Shown piece after piece: positions 1 to 5,505 of a DNA stretch of 5,521 bases. Source of the stretch: an uncultured Clostridiaceae bacterium (lineage in GTDB: Bacteria > Bacillota > Clostridia > TANB77 > CAG-508); the NCBI GenBank assembly GCA_905198755.1, contig CAJKDR010000069.1, positions 1 through 5,521 on the forward strand, given 5' to 3'. Each line of letters opens with the position of its first letter. Position 1 is the stretch's first letter. The notes under the pieces were generated by a model. It was not told the origin of the DNA and ran no database searches. It saw nothing but the letters and a program-made list of their open reading frames with translations. Position numbers and translations under genes: made by a program.

Positions 1-146
1 CCTTTCTTGCTTATTTTTCATTTTATCTATTTTTTATCTGACAAAGAAATGATAAATATTTAATATTTACCATATTAAGAATTTATCAAAAGAAGAATAG
101 AAAATAGAATGTTAAGTTAATTTTTTTTTCAAAAAACATTTTAAAC
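1..146. other. AT-rich non-coding stretch upstream of gerW
   Basis: No open frame here looks like a gene, and I see no RNA gene or GC-rich hairpin. A run of nine to ten T lies around 120-129, but no convincing stem precedes it, so it is not called a terminator. On the minus strand an ATG at 21-19 opens a frame that leaves the window after seven codons (M-K-N-K-Q-E-R). It could be the start of a divergent gene, but no purine-rich ribosome binding site precedes it. Confidence 0.5.
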
Positions 147-177
147 TGAATAAATGTAAAGAAAATAGCTCATATTA
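147..177 (+). promoter_or_regulatory. Candidate sigma-G (forespore) promoter of gerW
   Basis: TGAATA at 147-152 and CATATTA at 171-177 are separated by 18 nt. The Bacillus sigma-G consensus is close to TGAATA, 17-18 nt, CATACTA, so the -35 is exact and the -10 differs at one base. The start point would fall near 184, giving a leader of about 30 nt before the ATG at 214. The position fits the gene, because ytfJ/gerW of B. subtilis is transcribed in the forespore. An overlapping TATAAT at 176-181 resembles a sigma-A -10, but no TTGACA-like element lies at the right distance upstream. Assignment is by consensus matching only. Confidence 0.6.
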
Positions 178-213
178 TAATTAGAAATTAATTTGAAAGA
201 GAGTGTGAATAAT

Positions 214-819
214 ATGAGTGAACATCCAATAGAAGGACTTATGCTTACAGCTATGAATAGTATAGAAGATATGGTAGACGTAAACACAATTATCGGAGAA
301 CCTATAGAAACATCAAATGGTATAGTTATAATACCAATTTCAAAAGTATCTTTTGGATTTGCAGCAGGTGGAAGTGAATTTAAAGGAGAAACAGTAGATG
401 AATATAAAAAGAAAGATAAAGATGAGTCTATACAATATAGATTACCATTTGGAGGAGGCAGTGGAGCAGGAGTTAGTATAAATCCAATATCATTTCTAAT
501 AGTTCAAGATAATAAAGTAAAATTACTACCAGTAAATCATTCATCTTGTTTTGATAAGATATTAGATTATATACCAGAATTATTTGATAAGGTAGAAAAT
601 GTAACATTAATAAAAAAAGAAAATTCAAAAGAAACAGAAAAAGAAGAAAATAAAAAGAAAGAAAAAAATAAAAAAGCACCATTAAGTAAAATTCCTAAAA
701 CAACTGAAGAACAGTTTGAAAAAATAAAAACGAGTAAACCAGAAAAAGAAGATAAGCAAACACAACAAGAATTGGAAGATTTATTTGAAGAAGAATATGA
801 ATATGATGATGATGAATAA
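214..819 (+). CDS. gerW: Spore protein GerW/YtfJ family, with long charged C-terminal tail
   Basis: This 201-residue protein belongs to the YtfJ (GerW) sporulation family. In B. subtilis the family member is a forespore-made spore protein needed for normal germination with L-alanine; its biochemical role is not known. Residues 1-31 carry the family opening MSEHPIEGLM followed by DVNTIIGEP. Residues 36-56 hold a GIVIIPISKVSFGFAAGGSE-like block, and residues 79-91 the glycine-rich FGGGSGAGVSINP motif. The conserved domain ends near residue 135. Residues 136-201 form a Lys/Glu-rich, probably disordered tail ending in acidic EEEYEYDDDE, which makes the protein about 50 residues longer than the roughly 150-residue Bacillus form. 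The frame is open from a TTG at 193, but the ATG at 214 is chosen because the family begins MSEHPIEG and a GAGAG ribosome binding site (199-203) sits 10 nt upstream. It is probably monocistronic: a sigma-G-like promoter lies upstream and a hairpin follows directly. Confidence 0.93.
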   Translation: MSEHPIEGLMLTAMNSIEDMVDVNTIIGEPIETSNGIVIIPISKVSFGFAAGGSEFKGETVDEYKKKDKDESIQYRLPFGGGSGAGVSINPISFLIVQDNKVKLLPVNHSSCFDKILDYIPELFDKVENVTLIKKENSKETEKEENKKKEKNKKAPLSKIPKTTEEQFEKIKTSKPEKEDKQTQQELEDLFEEEYEYDDDE

Positions 820-852
820 AAGCACAGATAGATAATATCTATCTGTGCTTTT
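818..852 (+). terminator. Hairpin terminator after gerW
   Basis: A perfect inverted repeat with 17-bp arms (818-834 and 836-852) around a single central base begins inside the gerW stop codon. The arms start AAAAGCACAG and end CTGTGCTTTT, so the A-run and T-run could serve as U-tracts in either direction, though only four T follow the GC part on the + strand. It separates gerW from the next promoter at 880. Confidence 0.8.
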
Positions 853-879
853 AACATTTAAGAGGATTAGTATTTTTTG

Positions 880-909
880 TTGTAAATAATAATGACTGTA
901 TGTTATAAT
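880..909 (+). promoter_or_regulatory. Sigma-A-type promoter with extended -10
   Basis: TTGTAA at 880-885 (4 of 6 matches to TTGACA) is followed after 18 nt by TATAAT at 904-909. The -10 is preceded by TG at 901-902, forming the extended -10 TGTTATAAT. The start point would be near 916, leaving a leader of about 27 nt before the GTG at 943. It lies just after the gerW hairpin and appears to drive the three-gene unit downstream. Because the ATG at 892 lies upstream of this -10, the promoter also argues against that start. Confidence 0.6.
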
Positions 910-927
910 AAAAAATATAATGTATAT

Positions 928-934
928 AAAGGAG
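928..934 (+). promoter_or_regulatory. Ribosome binding site that sets a GTG start
   Basis: AAAGGAG lies 8 nt before the GTG at 943. The in-frame ATG at 892 has only a weak GAGG-like sequence far upstream (861-865), so this site decides the start of the 104-residue protein. Confidence 0.75.
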
Positions 935-942
935 AAATTATA

Positions 943-1257
943 GTGGACGAATTCAAAATTATTGATGTTATGAATGAAGCAATGCTAAAATTATTGAAAG
1001 ATAGAAATAAAGATTTTCAAGAAAACTTAAAAATTAGAGAATATTTAAAAGATGAAGCAATATTTTTTAAAATTAATAAGCAAAATGCTTATTCGATTTT
1101 AAAAAATGTAGGAGTCAAAGAAGAACAATTAGAAAATGTATATAAGAAATTAACATCACCTAATGTATTTTATAAATTATTAAATTCAGGAAAGATAAAA
1201 GAAAATGATGAATTGATTATAAAATATGAAACTTATCGGAAACAAAGACTTGTTTAA
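943..1257 (+). CDS. Unrecognised 104-residue cytoplasmic protein
   Basis: I do not recognise this protein. From the GTG start it has 104 residues and lacks a signal peptide or membrane segment. It is strongly charged and looks mainly helical: an N-terminal helix (about residues 5-38), a FFKINKQNAY segment (41-50), then helices around ILKNVGVKEEQLENVYKKL (52-70) and SPNVFYKLLNSGKI (72-85), followed by a basic end KYETYRKQRLV. The middle, with short helices and a VGVKEEQ turn, could be a small helical protein-binding fold, but no DNA-binding or catalytic motif is clear. It is the first gene of a unit with its own promoter; the stop is 37 nt before the next start with no terminator between, so it is probably co-transcribed with the two transglutaminase-like genes. 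A partner or accessory role is only inferred from position. Base composition matches the neighbours. Confidence 0.8.
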   Translation: MDEFKIIDVMNEAMLKLLKDRNKDFQENLKIREYLKDEAIFFKINKQNAYSILKNVGVKEEQLENVYKKLTSPNVFYKLLNSGKIKENDELIIKYETYRKQRLV

Positions 1258-1294
1258 AAAGAACAATAATAACTAATATAGCGGAGGAATTATA

Positions 1295-2290
1295 ATGAGT
1301 GATAAATATATAAAACAATTTTATAATGAGATTAATGAAGTGCTTGAAGGCGAATATAAGATAATACTAGAACCAGGAAGAGAACTTAATGATGAATGGA
1401 TAGAATATGACAAAGTGAAATGGGAAATAGAGGAACAAATGAAAAAATTATTAAAAGATTTAAAAAATAATAATACATTAAGCTTTGAAGAGAAAATTCT
1501 AGAAATATATAAATACATATGCTTAAATTATATATATGACGATAATGTATTATTCTTTTTTAAAAATGAAAATGGTTATACGGCAGTAGACTGGTATGGA
1601 AGAATTGTTGAAAAAGAATGGATAGAAAATAGAAAAAAACATAATAGAAGAATATGCTATGAATTTGCAAGAGTATATGCTAAAGCAATAAACGAATTAA
1701 TCGAAAACAATGAAGAACTAGAAGCATGCATGATTGGAGATATAGAAAATTTACATTATGTTGTTGGATTAACAGGAAAAGAATATAGCATTATTTTAGA
1801 TTTAGATGACTTTAATAGTATAAAAGATTTAACAAGATTAAAGTTAGGATTAACAATAAAAGGAATAAGAATATTAAGAGATGAATCTGGAAAATTCAAA
1901 AATACAGTAGAAAAATTTAATGAAGATAGACCAGAAGAATTATTAGAAATAAAAAAAGCAAAAGAAGAATTAAGAAATAAAGATATTATACAATATTTTA
2001 AAAAAGTTGCAGAAATATTAAAAAATCATAAAATAGATTCACAGGGATTTTGTGAATATATGAAAGCAATATTAGGTAATGAAGAAATTGATACAGATAA
2101 GATTTGGAGAGAAGTAAAAGAAAAAAGCTATGAAAAAAGATATTCTAGATGTTTAGTATTTGATTTAAATGAAAAAACTTATTTAGTTGATACAGTAGAT
2201 AAAATATTAAAAGAAGTAAAAAAAGAGAATTTGAATAAAGAATATATATTAAAGCCAGAAGAAAATAGATATTTATATTTTGGCGGCTAA
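1295..2290 (+). CDS. Putative transglutaminase-like (papain-fold) protein, copy 1
   Basis: This 331-residue protein has no signal peptide or membrane helix and is presumably cytoplasmic. Its middle resembles a transglutaminase-like domain: a Cys at a helix start (C121 in RRICYEFARVYAKAIN), a short strand (ACMIGD, 144-149), a His on a strand (H154 in NLHYVVGL) and an Asp at a following strand end (D169 in YSIILDLDDF). This order, Cys-His-Asp, is that of the superfamily, which includes peptidases, crosslinkers and inactive members; substrate and activity cannot be told. Residues 61-86 (EEKILEIY, then YDDNVL) and DWYGR (99-103) precede the Cys and are shared with the next gene. A C-terminal part (230-300) has IDSQGF, RCLVFD and YLVDT. 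The start ATG has a strong GCGGAGGA site 7 nt upstream (GGAGG 1283-1287). The stop lies 16 nt before the next gene, so the two are an operon and probably arose by tandem duplication. The transglutaminase-like call rests on motif order, not on a close named homologue. Confidence 0.65.
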   Translation: MSDKYIKQFYNEINEVLEGEYKIILEPGRELNDEWIEYDKVKWEIEEQMKKLLKDLKNNNTLSFEEKILEIYKYICLNYIYDDNVLFFFKNENGYTAVDWYGRIVEKEWIENRKKHNRRICYEFARVYAKAINELIENNEELEACMIGDIENLHYVVGLTGKEYSIILDLDDFNSIKDLTRLKLGLTIKGIRILRDESGKFKNTVEKFNEDRPEELLEIKKAKEELRNKDIIQYFKKVAEILKNHKIDSQGFCEYMKAILGNEEIDTDKIWREVKEKSYEKRYSRCLVFDLNEKTYLVDTVDKILKEVKKENLNKEYILKPEENRYLYFGG

Positions 2291-2294
2291 AAAA

Positions 2295-2300
2295 AGGGGA
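2295..2300 (+). promoter_or_regulatory. Ribosome binding site that sets the start of copy 2
   Basis: AGGGGA lies 6 nt before the ATG at 2307. The frame is open from a TTG at 2280 that overlaps the end of copy 1, but that codon has no purine-rich site and would encode an odd basic leader AAKKRGKK made from the binding site itself. Confidence 0.75.
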
Positions 2301-2306
2301 AAGAAA

Positions 2307-3410
2307 ATGAGCATAAATATTGCAAATTTAAATAAATTAAGCGAACTAGTGAGCTTATCAGTATTAAGAAAACCTAAAATAATATTAAATCCAGAAGAAG
2401 AATACTACTTAAGATATAAAAATAAGACTCATGAAAATGGAGAAGATATAAACTTAAATATTAAGTGTGACAAAGCTGACTGGAATATACCAAAAGAAGT
2501 ACAACCATTTGTTGATGAATTATCAAAGAATGATAAATTGAGTAATGAAGAAAAAATCTTAGCTATATATGAAGAACTAAGTAAAATTTATACTTATGAT
2601 GATAATGTATTATCATACATTAAAAGAGTGGATGATGATAAATTTGCTTTGCCAGATTGGTATGGAAGAGACATTAATGAAGTTTGGGAAGCTAATAGAG
2701 AAGAACATGATAGAAGAGTTTGTTATGAAGTATCTAGATATTTGGCAAAATCACTTACAGAAATATTTAAAAATAATGATGACTATGATGTTTGTATTCT
2801 TTGGGACAAAGATCTTACTCATTATTTTGTTGGCTTAACTTGTAGTGAATATAGTTTAACACTAGATTTAGATGATTTTAACAATATAAAAGACCTTACA
2901 AGACTAAAGACAAATTTAACTGCAGAAGGGATAAGAATATTAGAAGATGATAATAATAAATTTAAAAATTCGTTAGATAATTTTAATAAAACAAAAGGAA
3001 ATTATGCAATTAAAGAGATAGAAAAAGAAATAGATAATGTTGAAGAATCAGAAGAGATAATGGATGAAACAGAAGAGGTTGTATTTTTTAGAAATGCATT
3101 AGAAATACTAAAAGAAAAATACAACATTGATTCTCAAGGAGTATTTGAGTATATGAAAGAAATTGCAGACATAAGTTTAGGACCAGAAAATAGAGAAAAA
3201 GTGTGGAAAAAGATAGAAGGAAAAACAAAAGAAGAAACTAGACATATGAGATGTCTAATACTAAACATAAAAAATCAAAAATACTTAATTGATTCAGATA
3301 CAAAAGAATTAAGAAAATTTGATGAAAAAGAATTTGATAAAGAAAATGCAGAATTTATACCATATAAAAAATTACATCGTGAGTGGGATGAATTCTATAC
3401 AGGAAGATAA
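2307..3410 (+). CDS. Putative transglutaminase-like (papain-fold) protein, copy 2
   Basis: This 367-residue protein is a diverged paralogue of the preceding gene, colinear with it from about residue 77 to 330. Shared blocks are EEKILAIY (81-88), YDDNVL (97-102), DWYGR (117-121), RRVCYEVSRYLAK (136-148), THYFVGLT (171-178), LDLDDFNNIKDLTRLK (186-201) and EGIRIL (207-212). The candidate catalytic residues are all kept: C139, H172 and D187. It differs in a longer N-terminus (residues 1-76) and in an acidic insertion (about 236-257, rich in E and D) between the core and the C-terminal part, where IDSQGVFEYMKEI, RCLILN and YLIDS recur. There is no signal peptide or membrane helix. It is the last gene of the three-gene unit, and a strong terminator follows its stop at once. 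Function is unknown; keeping the triad in both copies suggests both are active, possibly with different targets. A non-enzymatic binding role is the alternative. Confidence 0.65.
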   Translation: MSINIANLNKLSELVSLSVLRKPKIILNPEEEYYLRYKNKTHENGEDINLNIKCDKADWNIPKEVQPFVDELSKNDKLSNEEKILAIYEELSKIYTYDDNVLSYIKRVDDDKFALPDWYGRDINEVWEANREEHDRRVCYEVSRYLAKSLTEIFKNNDDYDVCILWDKDLTHYFVGLTCSEYSLTLDLDDFNNIKDLTRLKTNLTAEGIRILEDDNNKFKNSLDNFNKTKGNYAIKEIEKEIDNVEESEEIMDETEEVVFFRNALEILKEKYNIDSQGVFEYMKEIADISLGPENREKVWKKIEGKTKEETRHMRCLILNIKNQKYLIDSDTKELRKFDEKEFDKENAEFIPYKKLHREWDEFYTGR

Positions 3411-3412
3411 AA

Positions 3413-3454
3413 TAAGTTCGTGAGGAAAGCTTAGCCTCACGAACTTAATTTTTT
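3413..3454 (+). terminator. Strong terminator between convergent genes
   Basis: A 13-bp GC-containing stem (TAAGTTCGTGAGG at 3413-3425 with its complement at 3435-3447) encloses a 9-nt loop and is followed by six T at 3449-3454. It ends the three-gene + strand unit. Read on the other strand it is followed by a T-rich stretch (CTTATTTTATC), so it may also end the dacF transcript. The dacF stop codon (3455-3453) overlaps the + strand T-run. Confidence 0.9.
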
Positions 3455-4718
3455 ATCTTAAAACATTAAACCATTTTTTATATAATGAAACAGTCAGATT
3501 CCAAAGAGTATTTTTTTCAATATCATTATCAGAAACTAAATTTACTTCTAAAAGTTGATTACCATTAGAACTAAATGTTATTTTACCAATAACATCTCCC
3601 TTTTTTATAGGAGCGCATATATTATCATTTAAAGTTATATTTTGTTCTATATTTGAGCTTTCATTCTTTTTTAAGATTATATTTGCATCTTCTTGGAGAG
3701 CTAAATTAGTAGTATTTTGAATGCCTTTATTAACAGTAGCAGTTGATATTATATCACCTCTCTTGCCAAAAGATTTACAAGAGCAATTAGCAAAACCATA
3801 ATCTAATAGTTTAGTAGCTTCACTAAATCTAATCTTAGTTGAAGGAGCCTTCATAATTACAGCAATTAATGATAAATCATTACGAGTTGCAGAAGCAGAT
3901 AAATTATATAAAGCAAGAGAAGTAGAACCAGTTTTTAATCCAGTAGCACCCTTATAATTTCTAACTAACTTATTTGTATTAGTTAATTCAGATTTACCAT
4001 TTCTAATAGAATCCATCCAAATAGTTGTGTAATTGGTTATTTGTGGATGATTTTTTAAAAGTTCTCTAGACATAAGAGCAATATCATAGGCAGAAGTAAC
4101 ATGACCATCTTCATCTATACCATGACAATTTTTAAATGTAGTATCATTCATTCCTAAATCTTTAGCTTTGGCATTCATTCTTTGAACAAATGCTTCTTCA
4201 CTTCCTGCTAAATATTCTGCCATAGCAACAGTGCAGTCATTAGCAGAAACAACACACATAGACTTAATCATATCATTAACAGATAATGTTTCAGTGGTAT
4301 CTAACCAAATTTGGGATCCACCCATACTATGAGCATTCTCACTGCAAGGAACTTGGTCATCTAAAGAAATTTGTCCGTTGTCTAAAGCTTCCATAATCAA
4401 AAGTAAAGACATGACTTTAGTAACACTGGCAGGACGAAGCTTTTCATGAACATTATGAGCGTATAAGACCTCGCCAGAAGATTGTTCAATTAATATAGCT
4501 GCTCCAGACTCTAAGTTCAAAGAATTATTATCAGTTATATCAGCAGAAGTGGGAACAATATTATTTTTAGTATTTGACTCTATAGAATTATTAGAAATAG
4601 AACTTGAATTACTAGACCACACATATACAGAATCAGTAGCAAAACAAAAAGTAGACAAAATAAGAATAATTGCAAGTATAACACTAACATAGGTAAATTT
4701 AAGTTTTCTCGAAATCAT
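3453..4718 (-). CDS. dacF: D-alanyl-D-alanine carboxypeptidase (DacF-type, PBP5 family, peptidase S11)
   Basis: This 421-residue enzyme removes the terminal D-alanine from peptidoglycan pentapeptides outside the membrane and so limits crosslinking. All three penicillin-binding motifs are present: SVTK (S98 nucleophile, K101), SAN (158-160) and KTG (262-264). A signal peptide covers about residues 1-27 (basic MISRKLK, hydrophobic core 9-25, possible cleavage after CFA). A Ser/Asn-rich linker follows (31-66), then the catalytic domain (about 68-310), the beta-rich PBP5 C-terminal domain (about 311-402) and a terminal amphipathic helix (about 403-421, TLWNLTVSLYKKWFNVLR) of the kind that anchors this family to the membrane. 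The frame is open from 4757, but the ATG at 4718 is chosen because an AGGAGGGA site lies just before it and the signal peptide then begins normally. It lies 53 nt downstream of the vanW-family gene with no terminator between. Bacillus dacF is a sigma-F sporulation gene; whether this is the sporulation or a vegetative paralogue cannot be settled from sequence alone. Confidence 0.9.
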   Translation of the reverse strand: MISRKLKFTYVSVILAIILILSTFCFATDSVYVWSSNSSSISNNSIESNTKNNIVPTSADITDNNSLNLESGAAILIEQSSGEVLYAHNVHEKLRPASVTKVMSLLLIMEALDNGQISLDDQVPCSENAHSMGGSQIWLDTTETLSVNDMIKSMCVVSANDCTVAMAEYLAGSEEAFVQRMNAKAKDLGMNDTTFKNCHGIDEDGHVTSAYDIALMSRELLKNHPQITNYTTIWMDSIRNGKSELTNTNKLVRNYKGATGLKTGSTSLALYNLSASATRNDLSLIAVIMKAPSTKIRFSEATKLLDYGFANCSCKSFGKRGDIISTATVNKGIQNTTNLALQEDANIILKKNESSNIEQNITLNDNICAPIKKGDVIGKITFSSNGNQLLEVNLVSDNDIEKNTLWNLTVSLYKKWFNVLR

Positions 4719-4722
4719 AAAA

Positions 4723-4730
4723 TCCCTCCT
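4723..4730 (-). promoter_or_regulatory. Strong ribosome binding site of dacF
   Basis: Read on the minus strand, AGGAGGGA lies 4 nt before the ATG at 4718 (about 6 nt from its AGGAGG core) and nearly matches the full anti-16S sequence. It decides the start over the upstream in-frame ATG at 4757 and suggests efficient translation. Confidence 0.85.
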
Positions 4731-4771
4731 ACCATATGTATATGAGGAAAAAAACAATACAGAACAATAAA

Positions 4772-5446
4772 TTATAATTTCTCAATATTAATAATCACTT
4801 TATTATTTTTAACGCTTGCTTTTAACTTTATATCGTAATCAGCATTATTCTTAAATTTTAAATCAGCAGATTTATAAGAAACAGCAGCATCTTTGCCATC
4901 CTTTATATAAACTACATCTCTACTATGTTCATGCCTTTCAGTTATTTTTATCTCATCAATCTTTAAAAGAGCATTGTAAATAGTAGTACTAACTTGACAA
5001 ATACCACCACCATAACTTTGCTTTATATCACCATCAGAAGTAAAGGCCTTAGCTTTCTTATAGCCTTTTTCTTTATTAGGACAACCTAAAGTATTCCATA
5101 AAGAAAATGTATCGCCAGATTTTACAATAGTTCCATCCAAAGTTTTACAAGCCAATTTTATATTGGAATATCTTTCTTTTGTATCATTAGGAAGTTTAGT
5201 GGAAAATTTAGCAATGGTTTCAGTATCATTTTTGTCAGAACTTTTATCGGAAGAGGTACTAATTTCATTATTAGAGATATTATTATATGATGAATCATCT
5301 TTTGATTCTGATTCATTAAAAGTAGAAGTCTTTTCTGCAGTATAATTGCTTGAATAATTATTAGAATTTTGAGGGGTTTTAAAAATAAAGAAACCAATAG
5401 ATATTAAAACAATTATAGAAATAATAATTAAAAAACATTTTTTCAT
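4772..5446 (-). CDS. VanW-family membrane-anchored envelope protein
   Basis: This 224-residue protein has an N-terminal hydrophobic segment (residues 4-22 after MKK), a Ser/Asn/Asp-rich linker (about 25-85) and a VanW domain (about 90-210), so the domain should lie outside the membrane. Visible VanW hallmarks are RYSNIKLACKTLDG (92-105), SGDTFSLWNTLG (110-121), YGGGICQVSTTIYNALL (145-161) with C150, and ERHEHSRDVVYI (170-181) with H172 and H174. VanW takes its name from the vanB glycopeptide-resistance cluster; its biochemical role is unknown. The protein is shorter than many family members and has no peptidoglycan-binding or G5 domain. The start at 5446 is chosen because GGAG (5456-5453) lies 6 nt upstream and a normal anchor follows; the open frame extends to 5488. 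It is the first gene of a probable operon with dacF. Resistance should not be inferred: no ligase or dipeptidase gene is nearby. Confidence 0.88.
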   Translation of the reverse strand: MKKCFLIIISIIVLISIGFFIFKTPQNSNNYSSNYTAEKTSTFNESESKDDSSYNNISNNEISTSSDKSSDKNDTETIAKFSTKLPNDTKERYSNIKLACKTLDGTIVKSGDTFSLWNTLGCPNKEKGYKKAKAFTSDGDIKQSYGGGICQVSTTIYNALLKIDEIKITERHEHSRDVVYIKDGKDAAVSYKSADLKFKNNADYDIKLKASVKNNKVIINIEKL

Positions 5447-5452
5447 AAATAA

Positions 5453-5456
5453 CTCC
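5453..5456 (-). promoter_or_regulatory. Ribosome binding site that sets the vanW-family start
   Basis: GGAG on the minus strand lies 6 nt before the ATG at 5446. The in-frame ATG at 5458 overlaps this site and the one at 5488 has no purine-rich sequence at a useful distance. Confidence 0.65.
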
Positions 5457-5476
5457 ATAAATAAAAATCTAAGTAA

Positions 5477-5505
5477 TATTTTTACCAAAAAAAGAAAAAA
5501 TATAA
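5477..5505 (-). promoter_or_regulatory. Possible sigma-F promoter of the vanW-dacF pair
   Basis: On the minus strand GGTAAAAATA (5486-5477) fits the sigma-F -10 pattern GGnnAnAnTR at every fixed base. TTATA (5505-5501) matches four of five bases of the -35 pattern GYWTA, 14 nt upstream, which is one or two bases shorter than usual. The start point would be roughly 25 nt before the start codon. In so AT-rich a region a chance match is possible; no better sigma-A promoter was found. Confidence 0.35.

Noticed and set aside
1..21. Start of a divergent minus-strand gene at the left edge
   Set aside because: Only seven codons are visible and no ribosome binding site precedes the ATG, so it cannot be supported.
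193..213. TTG start giving gerW seven extra residues
   Set aside because: The family begins at MSEHPIEG, and the purine-rich ribosome binding site (199-203) lies inside the extension.
473..857. Minus-strand open frames of 69 and 96 codons opposite gerW
   Set aside because: They are the mirror of the purine-rich GerW tail, with Phe/Leu/Ser-rich low-complexity translation and no ribosome binding site; one also runs through the terminator hairpin.
892..942. ATG start 17 codons upstream for the 104-residue protein
   Set aside because: It lies upstream of the extended -10 and lacks a good ribosome binding site, whereas the GTG at 943 has AAAGGAG 8 nt before it.
1321..1518. 65-codon minus-strand open frame inside copy 1
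   Set aside because: It is a Ser/Leu/Ile-rich shadow within a well supported gene conserved in the neighbouring paralogue.
2596..2838. 80-codon + strand open frame in another frame of copy 2
   Set aside because: It overlaps the conserved core of copy 2, including the candidate catalytic Cys region, and its Met-rich translation is a frame shadow.
4719..4771. A separate sporulation promoter for dacF in the gap after the vanW gene
   Set aside because: CATATAC-like sequences occur, but a TGTATT-like -35 is only 11 nt away, too close for sigma-G, and no other pair fits.
5158..5397. 79-codon minus-strand and 60-codon plus-strand open frames over the vanW linker
   Set aside because: Both lie in the low-complexity Ser/Asn linker of the VanW protein and have no ribosome binding site or recognisable content.
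3453..5446. Glycopeptide resistance cluster, because of the VanW name
   Set aside because: No D-Ala-D-Lac or D-Ala-D-Ser ligase, dehydrogenase, VanX dipeptidase or two-component regulator is present, and lone VanW-family genes are common in Firmicutes.
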